A stretch of 64,000 bases of DNA from Limanda limanda (taxonomy: Eukaryota > Chordata > Actinopteri > Pleuronectiformes > Pleuronectidae): positions 2,833,507 through 2,897,506 of the forward strand of contig NC_083647.1 in the NCBI RefSeq assembly GCF_963576545.1, in the 5' to 3' direction. Position 1 is the first letter of the stretch; the number at the start of each line of letters is the position of its first letter. The notes beneath the pieces are model-generated. The model searched no databases, was not told the origin of the DNA, and saw only the letters and a list, made by a program, of their open reading frames with translations. Shown here piece after piece: positions 35,201-47,200 of this stretch. A program made the translations under genes and the position numbers.

Positions 35201-38200
35201 ACTAGAAGTTTGATTCAACCCCCATGTAACTCTGGAGAGTCCTAAAATAAATATGTTTCACCATTGAAGGAGAATAAATTAAAATCCAGTTAAAGGTCAG
35301 AGGTCAAATACACTTTAACTCATAGCCGGTTTCATTTTAAATGAAATGCAGAAACCATAATACAAGGCCCTCTGGTTACACACTTATTTGAATGTCATAT
35401 CTATAATTAGATTAAAATTTATTTTGGACCCTTTAACTTTCAAACTCTGGAAAGAACGTTTTTCTTTTGTTGTTTTGTTTCACCAGTTATCTTAACATCT
35501 AAGGCTCTTAATTTGAAAGGTGATGTTAAGCTCCAATTATTGTTTTTATTTCATCATGAAGGAAATTGTGGCAGAATAACTTTTAAATTGTTTTGAATTG
35601 TTTCAGCTGTCTACTCTGAGACGTTTGATTGAATCTAATCTCTCACACATTTGTATTTTGTATGTGGTTCCTGTTTTATCACAGGACAGTTTGACGTACA
35701 AGCTTCTGAATTATCGTGTTATGGAGCAGTCAATGAATTTTGGAAAATGGTTTGAACTCAAATACTCAAACACTGTCATATCTGCTGCTCATTGAAATTC
35801 AACTTGTTTAACCTTTTATTTTTAATGTCCACTGATTTGGCCGACCACACCTCAAAGGTTTTATGAAATTGTTGAATAACAAAAGAGGGTATGTATGTTT
35901 TGATTCGATTATTTTGTTTGTTTCTTTTAATTATAAATTTATATAATCTACTTTAATCTCAATTACGCATCGCAGTAAATTAATAATTTTTCTGTTTGTC
36001 TTCCTTTCAAACTCTGGGAACTGGGCTTCATGAATTCCACAACTCACTCCCATCCGGTGTTAACTCCACCTCCTCCACCACGACCGACAATACGCCCTGC
36101 GCCTGGCTTGGTACAGTGCAAGCTCAAACACATGGCCTGTTGGCAAGTATTAATTCCACGAAAGGATCTTTACAAGGCTAAGATCCAGATCATTGACTCT
36201 TAAAGACTGAAAAAGCCTCACTGACAATTCTTGATATTTTTGTTCTTGGAGCAGATCTGAAAAAGCTGAAATCTGCACAGCTTGCTCCTGTACCCTGTAT
36301 GGTCAGACAGAAACGAATGGAAACATTTTTTCCAAACTGCCCCTGGTGGCTGGGTGACCAGTGCCCTCTCCACCTCTATGAGCCATGACATGACATGGCT
36401 GTAGACTCTGCTCTGATGAAGGAAAACGTGCCTCATCCCCAGCTGTTCTGTGGATGCTGAACTGGGGATGGGTGCTATGGGTGCTGTGGATGCTGTGGTT
36501 GCTGTGGATGCTGAAGGGGAAACTGATGCTGTGAAGCTGAAGCTGAGGAAGATGGAGATGACGACGCGACGATGATGATGAGGAGGGGGACGGGTTTGCA
36601 CTGGATGGGATAAAGGTTAAGGGGAACATGAACTCGCCAGTAAGTGATCACACCCTAAAGGGGGATTAAAAGAGAGTCTGGAGGGATTTCAACTTTTTAA
36701 CTATAGTCTGTGTCTGATTGAACTCTTAAGCAATAAAGATAGAAACAGTTTTAGCTAGATATTATACTTCATACAAATTATTTCAATAACGGTTGCTGCT
36801 TAGTGATAATAATGAATCTTTCACCTGTTCTCACTTCTCGTTCTGTATTAAAGCATAATTTCCTTGGCTACATTAGACATCAAACAGAGTTACAGGAGCT
36901 GCCTCTCCTGGGGCAAAGTCAGTCTGACATTGTTTGGGTTCAGTTTGTTCCGAATGTTTACAGTCAGGTTTGTTTTGAGATTTTTTATTTTTTTTTTTTG
37001 TTTGCTGGCTGTGATTCTTTGAATCACAGCTATGTTTTGACGTTTTTGTTTTTGTGTTTTACTGAGTATTAAGTTGGGTTTGTTTTTCTGCCTTGCCCTT
37101 TTCTGCCCTTTGCCTTCCCCGTGTTGTCCGCACCTATCAGGTGCGGAAAGGGGGATTTATTGACAATACACCACTGTTCACACACATACACACACTTTAA
37201 CGTGTAGTCAGATACACATAGCGTAAACACACAAACAAAACACATAGTTCTTCTCCTGCTTCTCAACCTCAGAATGGTTCATACTCCTTAAAAAGGGAGT
37301 CTGCCTTAGCTGACAGATAACAGGTTGTCAAACCTCTGGCTTCATGAATCACTTCATTATATTAGTTCTGAGACTCCCTCACACACACACACACAGATTA
37401 GACTAGAGGTTTTCATGCCTTTCTCACAGTTTTCTATGACCTCACTTCACTTCACACACACATAAAATAAGCGCACACGCGAGGCAATATGCTCATGAAC
37501 TCTAGTACCCGCAACTCAGCGTTCACGTCATCACGCAACGCCAGGAAGAAGACCCAGTGACGCCAGGAGGGCGGGACTGCCTTGTGAACCAGCCAACGAG
37601 GCACTGCCGCGCGTTCCAGAACCTCTGTCACGCCCAGTATCGATATAAAAGCTATGTGCGTCCTTTGTCTCAGCGCCATTTTTCCTGTACAGGATCAGTG
37701 GACCATGCATGATCATTTGCTAGACACCGCAGTTTCCTGACCTGTGACCTCTGAATAAACCTGCTTAATTTTAACTTGAGAACGACGCCTCCTGCCTTTG
37801 ATTTCCACCCGCAACACACTCAGCTACTGGATCACTTGTAGCTTACTAGATGTCATCATCAATGAATTATTGGTCATAACTATCAATGATTTGTCATGAA
37901 GCTGCAACAGTGTCTGACTTACTCGACAGCCATCTCTGAACAGATCTTTACCCATCCAGTCCTCCAGCATCCTGAGGATGGACGCTCCCTGCAATAGGTT
38001 GGATAATTTCCATTACAAAAGCTTTTTTCGAATTGCATGATACACAATGCATTTAGTCTGTATCTGGTAAGTAAGGGTTTCAAGGGATCAGGTTTCATTT
38101 GTTAAAATTTTACATAGCAGGAAAAAACTGCAGTATAGAAAGTTTTTGGCTGTGAAGTTTTGATGCTGAAGTGTATCAAAACTAAAAGCAAAAGCCTTAT

Positions 38201-41200
38201 TCAACCACACCAAATAGTTATAATAATAATAATGATTAAATATATAAAGGAATTCAGACTTTAATCATACTAAACTGCATAGAACATAATACCAAAACAA
38301 CATAATTGAAAAAATTAACAATTCCTTATTGTAGCTGATTATAAATGTTGCATTGGAAAACAGGGTTTTTATGGACATTGACGCCTCAACTGTGTGCGGT
38401 TTCTTAGGAGTCGTACCTTGCTGTATGAGATGCCATCAAACACGGAGGTGATCTCTGCTGGGGTAGACACGTCCACAATGATTGGATGGGAGGAGAGGAG
38501 GGCGTCGTCCACCATCACAGGAAGCACATCGCCGATGATCATGATGTCTCGCTGTCAAAAACAGGAAGACACGATGTATGTGTCAGAGTACAGACATCCT
38601 GTCTCACATGTCCACTGTCAGTGTAAATCCGGTGCAACTTACCATGCCCCAGGAAGGTTCAGCTCTTTCCACACCGATGTACTCAAAGAAACTAGCAAAG
38701 CCCTCATTGAGCCAGAGGTCGTCCCACCAGTCCATGGTCACAATGTTCCCAAACCACTGGAAACGACAACTGATATGAGCATTGTGCTTTCAAACAAAGG
38801 ACATATTCAAATGGAATTCATAGGAGGAGGATTCACAGGTTCCATTCTTGGCAAGCTTTAAAACTGGGTTATGGTGTTTCAATGGAAAACTGTTGCAGAC
38901 CACTGTGAGCTTCATTGTAGGTTGTTGGCCTTGTACCGTTGCTTGTAGCAAGACACATAACAACAATGTCAAATCCAGGATGACAGTAGTTACATTGTTA
39001 CTGAGGTGTCTGTTGTTACCACAGGCACCTGTGCAGATAAGATAATCATGTTTGACATCTGATCACAAACAACAGTGTGGACAGTCTGGCCTTACTATCC
39101 GATTTGATGAACAAATCTGATTTGCCTGAACTCTGAACAAAGCTGAAGTTCCTTATGGGAATTGTTTCCCCCAAGAGCACTCACACTGTCTCCATTAAAT
39201 CTGGAAAATACTTTAAATTATCATGTCTAGAAAGAAATGAAGTGAATCATTTATCCCGACATTTGCATTGCTTGCAGATGGGGGTTTAGTGTCCATAAAA
39301 GGTCAGCTAAGGGTATCTGTATATCCTGGAGTGTTAAACAAGCTTTGCATGCTAGAGCGAAAACAATAAGACTATACAAATGACATAGTCAGGTCGTATT
39401 GAATATGTCCATGCAGCTATATGTGATCTAACATTAACTGATCATTCAAAGCCACATTAAACAATGTTTTCTCCATTTGCATGTGTTTTGTCTATTTGCA
39501 CGTGTTTTTAAGTGTGTTGAACCCTCAGGGCCATTGAAATCACAAGTGAACAGTAAAACTTTATTGACTGCCTCAAGGTGTCTTATATCACAATAGCTGA
39601 CATCCTGGAAAGATATGTTCCCAGATTATGCATCATAAAAAAAAGTTTGAAATATAACTCGAGAAACATTTAGAACTTTTACAATTGTGAACTGTGAACT
39701 CATATATGACCACTTGTGTGTAACTAAAATAAAGATAAAAGCCTTCATAGAACTGCCAGTGAGCTTACTGGATGTATTTGGTTGCATCACATGTGGCTTA
39801 ATTGCTGCACTGAAACTAAAATACAGCTGATAACAATCTGCTGTGTGTTGGAAACAGTTCTTTATATGCAGTATAATAGATTCCCGTAAGGCAATTGAAG
39901 TATTGTTGCTCTATTTTTCTGAGCTTGAGCTGTATATATATATTTTTTTTAGATATATACATCCTATTTTCTATTTTACATTTTTGATATTCTATGTTAT
40001 TCTATTTTATAATATTTCTATTTTATTTTTACTTGAGCATTGCTAGAAGAGAGCCTGTGACTCAAGCATTTCATTGCCAGCAACTGCTTAATGTTATTGT
40101 TGTGAATTTGATAATAAAAATCTTGAATATGGAATCAATCATCAATGTGGTCTTAAATATTAAGTGTGTGCTGATGGACCAAATACCCTCACTTTAATTT
40201 AATTTCTGGCCGTTTATTCTCTTTCTATTCTCGCAGCCCTGTAGATGCTAATCTACTAGAGAAATAACCCTCTGCTCTGAAATAAATTCAAGTAGAGTTT
40301 GTTAGGATAAAATGAAAATTATAGGGACAGTTCTCGAGAAATTGCATTTTTTCATATATAGTGTCCTGAATGTGATGTAGGCATAGTGCACAACAATAAG
40401 GGTCTGGCAAACATATCTGTGACATGGTTCCATTACACAAATAAAATAAGCAAAGTAATGATTCATATTTCTGATTCTGTCACTGGGTGCATAAAAAAAA
40501 TGACAATAATTAGAATATTTGCGAGGTCATGACAATATCCTGGATACGAGTGAGTAGACAGTTGTACCTGGTGAACCAGCTCGTGGGCAATAACACTAGC
40601 CACTCGCTGCTTGTTGTAGGAGGAAGACTGCTTGTCATCGTACAGCAGGTTGGTCTCCCTGTAGGTGATGAGGCCCCAGTTCTCCATGGCACCGGTGCCA
40701 AAGTCAGGGATCGCTATCTTATCTGGAAAGAGACAGCTCAGGGATGACATTGAGGCAAGCTCTTATCGTATGTTTTATGGCGTTACTGCATTATCAACTC
40801 TGGTGAGACACTGATATAATGACTGACTCAGATTGTATCTTGATTAATTAATTACAGTATCACCATCAAAGTCGGCAGGGGCATTCTTCATTCCCAGAAA
40901 TATGTTGCTGATATTTCCTGTAGATAACAATTCCTCACAACAAATGACCCTCTGGTACACAAAGAAGAATCATATCTGCACAGTAGATTCTGATCACAGG
41001 GAGGTGTGTTGATTCATCTAATCATGTGAGGTGATATGACTTTATAGGAACACTTGAGTGCTTATACAACACAGTACTGGATACCAATTCCCACTCTACT
41101 AAAGCTAGTTGCCCCTTTTATTCTAATTCAAAAACTATTCAACGTTCAGAGTTTCTTCTAAACCTCTGCTCATACTCAAATGAGTCGTCTGTTTTCAGTG

Positions 41201-44200
41201 GAAATAACGTTATTGCCACCTGCTTCTTTTTGCTGCGTGGTGTTTTTTCTTCAGCAAGGACAGTTAACACTGTCCTTATCCTGGGATGTAAAACTTTAGC
41301 TTCTATTAACACGCTGTGGGCTGCAGATGAATGTAACATACAGTAACTAAGGCCTTTTCAAACATTGCTACCTCAGCCAACCATGACTCTGAAAGGCACA
41401 GTTCACTGCACTGTAAAGTCGGGCAAGTTGATTTTACTTTTTTTTAAATGTGCCTTAAAATAGGTACATAACTAGAATTATTACTCTTTAGTTATGTTAA
41501 CTTCATATTTACTTACTTAAAAGGTTAACATTTTGTTTGTTAGTTGTTACCACTTAAAAATGGCAAGTGATATTAACTACCTCGTTCCTCTCTGGTTTTC
41601 AATTTTTTTGTTTCACTGCTTGTTGATAAGCACTTTGCACCATTTTTAAAAGAAAACTTTATTATTATTATTATATTTATTATTGTTATTGGTTTTTGTT
41701 CACTTTTGTTGTTTTGCCTTATCAGGAGAATCACTAGCTCCCATCACTGTCCACAGTACTGATTATAACATTTCTTTGTGTGCTGATAATTGTCTCTACC
41801 ACACGTTTACAAATTAAATTTTTCCAGTTTATATCTACAGTGGATGAAGTGATCTTCGTTATCTGTTCATTATGTTATAGATTATTTTTAATACATCTAA
41901 TGCTTTGAAACACATATTTGTATACACATGTAACTGAATGACAAACTTTTAATTTCAGATTCTTTTATAAGTTGATCTGGACAGATCTCTAAAATGAATA
42001 CAATTTGGGGCTATTTTATAACCACAGTTGGGACAGGGTTATGAATATGACTGTGAAAACATACCTAGTTTTGGGATGGAGTATGTCATGTTGAAGTAAT
42101 CCTCAAAGAAATCAAAGATGACCTTGGTCGTGTTGGCTGCATACTCTGCAGTTCTCAACTGAGTTGGCTGAGCGTAGATTCGCAGCTGCAAAGGCAGAGG
42201 AAGAGCAAACACAGAATGTATCTGAATGTATACATCAACAGTATACATCACTATTATCAATGGCACTGATGATAAACTCACAGGAATTCCTCGAGCAGAG
42301 GTCCGTTCCACGTGGTCGAACTGGTGCACCGCGAAACATACCAAGTAGGTACTCATGGGGACGGACTTCTGGAAGGAGGTCTTCAATTTATTGCGAGCCA
42401 GTTGTTGAGGGGGGCTCTGGAGAGGCAGAGAAAAAAAGGTTAATGTGTTAATGTGGATGTCAGTCAGTGTGTAGAGCTGGGTGGATCCCCTGGCCCCAAA
42501 ACACAGGCCCAAGATTGATTCCTCTGCTGTTGGTATGCAAAGTGTTTACTCTAAACTCGGCCTCCCCCGTCTTTGTTAACCTCAACCATGGGAAAGTTTG
42601 AGAAATCATACTCATTCCACCTACTGCAACCATTCTGAGTTCAGCAGGATTGTTAACAGTCCTCCTGGTAAAGTGATGCTGTGTGTACCAGGAGGTCCGA
42701 GCAGTAATAATAAGGATTTCTCTTTTTACGTCATGGCTACCTCCAGAAGTCTTCAGAGGAATTATAAACCCCAGTCAATAAAGTAAAATGTCAATAAAAC
42801 ATGTTGAGTAAAGATTCAGGGTTGGCAGATATTTCCTTCGCAAGTTTAATAATCAAGACCTGTGATGCAGTGAAGACCATTTATATTGACTAAACAGGCT
42901 CACTGAGAAAGCAGGTGCACAGACAAACTGAAGGTACAAACTCAAAACAACACCAGAAAACGGAAAAGGAAATAAGCAGGAACAGATGGTAACAGGAGGG
43001 AGCAGACGTAAAGCATGAGGTCAAACAAATAGCAGCATGAAGCAGAATCCGAGAGATGAAAAGAAGCACAGAGAATGTGAATAGAGAACAAGGAGTGATG
43101 AAGCCCACGCAGGAAAATGCAACAGGGAGGCAGGGGGAACTGGACACAAATGAAACATACCAGGCAAGTAAAATAACCAGAAACAATTAGAGTTCCTCTA
43201 TACATCACAACACATTTCACAATCCTGACAAATGTCTACAAACTTTAATCTAATTAGAGACAAAACTATAAAACTGAATCATGGTTAATTGTTAGGTTAT
43301 ATTATTACACTATCGTATTTTCAAACAGTATGTTTAACTTTTACAGGAAAAGGGGATTTGGGGATGAGGACTAACTTGCTGTTAAACTCCAGGTTCACTG
43401 TCGACTCCAGCAGTAAAACTGGTGAAACTACACACAGGAAGAATTTATCTTTGTGTTCAATAAGAGACAACCCTCCAGTTCCAGAGCCCTGGTTATTAAT
43501 GTGACCCTAACAAAGTGAATAGAACAACTGATGGTATGATGGGGACATTTGAGTCCTCACTCCTACCTGCAGAGGCATGTTGGACAGAGCTTCATAGTTT
43601 GCATCATGAATGATGGAGATGGAGTATGTGGCCTTCTTGTTTGGTTCATCGAAGCAGGGAAATGTCTTCCGGGCGTCTGTCGGCTCATGATCAGTCGCAG
43701 CAATCTTTCTGGTGATAAAGAGATAGAGAACAAATGATTACAGGAAGTGTCTGTGATCAGCTGTTTTACACCTCACCCTTGAAACTGGTGAGGGCCAACA
43801 CTTTACAACACAGCAGAATATCTCAGATGCAAAGTTTGTCATCAGTGACTGGCACTACCTCTGATATTTTGGGATGTTTAATTCCCAAGCCTGATCCCAC
43901 AGAGACTTATTTCCTCACGCTGAAAATAATCTACATGTCAAAACACTGCAGACCAAACAGACTTGACTCAGGCACGTCAAGGTCAAGTCAAGTCAACTTT
44001 TATTGTCAGTCGTCATCATACAGAGGGTACTGGTGAACATAAGGTCGTTCCTCAAGGGCCAAAGTGCAGAAGATAGTGCAACATAAAAACGGGAATACAG
44101 ACGCGGGTGTTGCATAAGATTAACTGACCCTAACCCTAATAGTTAAATAGTGAATACTACATCAGCAAAACACTTCTTCCTCTCTGGTGTCCAGTCACAT

Positions 44201-47200
44201 GATCAGTATATATGATGCATTGATTTAGCTGGATAAACAGGGACTGGATTGGAACATGCTCAGCTTTAGGACTGCAGGTGGATTATATTTGATATTTTCT
44301 AATCATGCTCTTACCACATACTGTCTAAACATGTGTCACAATTGGAAACCATTGTAACTGCCATGAATCCAGGCGTAAATCCAAGTGTTTGCTCATCAAA
44401 AGTTTGATTCTGAATGGCCAACAGAAAGTATTCTATCTAAAAAGACAGCTGATGAATGTAAAATTGTATAGTTTGACTAAACATTGCGGAATCAATGTCC
44501 ACTTATTCAATTTCCTGGAGCTTTTCACATTGTGTTCAGCAGTACCTCTTGAGCTAATTTCACCCACTGATGAAGATCATGTCAAGTTAAAGCTCAAGTA
44601 AAAAGCCAGTAAGCCGAACTTGACATGGGACTTATTCATCAAACTATTATGTATTTTATATTACTTTACTTTAATATTCAACCTTGGGCTTTAAAAGTAT
44701 TAGAATGATAAATTGGTTGATTAACCGATTGGTCTCTGAGGTTTTGTACAGCATGGTGGTGTTGTGGGATATAAAGTAAATGTCCATTAGAGTGATTTAT
44801 TAATGCGGTGACTGGGAGTTAATGATTGCACACTAATACGTTTACATAATAACCAGTGTTATTAATTTTGTCTCTAGGTCCAGGTGGGAAAAATGCTATG
44901 TTTTCATTTTCAACCAGGGAGCGACTCTGTGGTTCTTCTATGCACAAGTAACTATGAGTATTCACAGAGAAAGCTGATGCAGTTCAGACACCCTTTCAGT
45001 GATGATCAACTGTATCTGAACTTTGCTATGGAATTTTTTTGTCCTTATTTTAATCAAGGAAGGTTTAGGAGGAATTATAGATAGCAGGATTTGCCCTTCG
45101 GAGACTGAATGCATCTAAACAGAAACTGTTGAAGTGCCTTGCTAAGGTGTTCCTTTATTTTGATGTACAACAATAAACATCCTAATAAACTGTCTGTCTC
45201 AATACACACTAAAATAATAAAAGAGCAAATCCCAGGGAATATCTGCCTCAGACCTGTACAAAGTTGATTGAACTTATTGAACACCACCACTATCTCTTCT
45301 AACGTCATAAGGTCGCCCATATCACAAGTTAATCATCAAGTGGGACATATACCAAGGAGATGCTCTGTCCCTGGTGTAATAACCTGGCCAAATGAGGAGA
45401 TAGAGGCCACTGATATCAAGACAAAGATGCTCCACACTGTGCATGGAGGGTTTCACCCAAAGTCCAGCACCCTGAGGCTGTACACTGAGCGAAAGGAGGG
45501 AGGCCGAGGACATGTGAGCGTCAAAGCCACTATCCAGCAGAAACCCAATGATGATGAAGAGGAGGACGACAAAGAGGAACCATCATGGAAGGACCAGCCC
45601 CTGCATGGCATGTACCACTGGCAAATAGATGTGGCTGATATCAAGAGATCCGACCGGTGGTTGGAAAAGGCTGGTTTGACAGACAGCACAGAGGCACTAA
45701 TCATGGCAGCACAAGAACAGGCCCTAAGCACAAGATCCATAGAGGCTAGGGTCTACCACAGCAGACCCAAGGTGCAGGCTGAGCAAAGATGCCCCTGAGA
45801 CAGACCAGCAGTTAGTAGCAGGGTGTCAGATGCATCCTGGGACAGCGCACACTGAGAGGCATAACCAAGTGGTGGGGATAGTGTACAGGAACATCTGCGC
45901 AGAGTATGGATTAATGGTGCCAAAGTCCTGATGGATGAGAACAACAGAGCTAAGATCCTGTGGGACTTCAGATTCCAGACTACCGAACAGCTGTTGGCTA
46001 ACCAACCGGACATAGTGGTTGAGGACAAAGAACAGAATGCTGGATGTGGCAAGCCCAGCGAATAGTAACATCAGGAAAAAGGAGTATGAGAAGATTCAGA
46101 AGTACCGAGGGCTGAAAAAACAGCTAGGACAGATGTGGAAGGTGATAGCAGGGATGTCCCAAAAATATAATGTCCCATGAAACATAATCATAATATATTT
46201 ATAAAATTCTATACTATTTTAATGAATGCTTTTGATTTTATTATCTGAACAAATTATAAATTGCTACTGAAGCTAATTGTTATATCTGAATCGTATTTTA
46301 TTCTACTGCTATTGTTGACAAGCTGTGCTCAAGATCCTGTGATTGGTCCGACAGTCCAAACCATCCAGTATTTTCCCACTGCAGCCAAATCAAATCCAAA
46401 ATCATATCATCTCTTTCAGTCATGCCAAATTTTGGTCCTTTTTCTAGATCACGGTCAGAGGAACGTTAACACCTGCTATTTCAGTTTAAACCAAACTGAA
46501 AAGGACTAGACAAACCAGACAAAGCTTCTACTTAGGTAGATATTACGAATTTGTATGCCTGTCATCCATCCCAGCCAGCATTTTGATGACTGCATACATA
46601 CATAAACCATTTTCAGACATGACCTCTGGAGCATGTCGGACCTTTATAACTGGGGACTACCTGGAGAAACTCAGCAGGAATTCCTTAGGCTCAGTGCACA
46701 ATCTTAAAGCAGCTAGTGACATGTTTGCAGTTATAGAGTAACATATTCCCCATCCTCTCCTTAACACTTTGTTTGTATTATTTATGACAGTTTAAATCTT
46801 GTTAACTTACTTGGTGACCCCCTCCTCGGTGTAGATGACCCTGTAAAATCCCACCACAGAGCCATTAAGCCAGCCCTGGAAGTCCAGACTCAGCACGTAC
46901 ACCTCTCCTGGGGCAGTGACTGGCAGCTCCTCTGCGACCTCCACCACCACATACTGCTGCGGATTGTATTCAAAACAGCTTTTCACTGGCAGCTCCCTCT
47001 GGCCCCCCTGGCTGTTCAGCATCTTCAGTTTAGGCATGGCACTGACGAACGTCTCTCTGATGTGGAGCCACAGGTGGCGGGTGGGCTTGGTGACTTCTAA
47101 ATGGATGTCCACATTGCCCATGTAGGTGTCCTCTTCCATGTTCGGCTCCATGTTCAGGTCGTAGTGGACCGGGCTCACGTAGTTAGGGAGGCGGAAATTC

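Larger units (their letters stand above)
34160..37125 (+). other. internal non-coding part of the LTR element
   Basis: About 3 kb with no recognisable gag, pol or env sequence; the open frames are all under 130 codons and look random. It includes an AT-rich block (34740-36000) and a GCTGTGGATGCT-type minisatellite near 36475-36560. Confidence 0.6.
31819..37820 (+). mobile_element. endogenous-retrovirus-like LTR element, coding-poor
   Basis: Two LTRs (31823-32484 and 37158-37816) flank 4.67 kb and are bordered by the 4-bp target duplication CACT (31819-31822, 37817-37820). The LTR ends are TATTG...CAACA, an imperfect inverted repeat. By eye the LTRs differ at four bases and one small indel in a CA tract. 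Behind the left LTR is a primer-binding-site candidate; a purine tract precedes the right LTR. The only recognised protein is an integrase C-terminal remnant of the murine-leukaemia-virus type (33707-34150), which suggests a class I (gamma/epsilon-like) ancestry. No gag, protease, reverse transcriptase or env is seen. It lies in enpep intron 8, opposite to the gene's direction. Confidence 0.9.

Noticed and set aside
36218..36629. Ser/His/Pro-rich minus-strand open frames of over 100 codons
   Set aside because: They come from a GCTGTGGATGCT minisatellite inside the LTR element.
38394..38861. 155-codon plus-strand open frame
   Set aside because: It is antisense to enpep exons 7 and 6 and has no similarity of its own.
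45268..45798. 176-codon open frame as a host gene
   Set aside because: Its sequence is that of a LINE C-terminal region, 5'-truncated and followed by frameshifted continuation.
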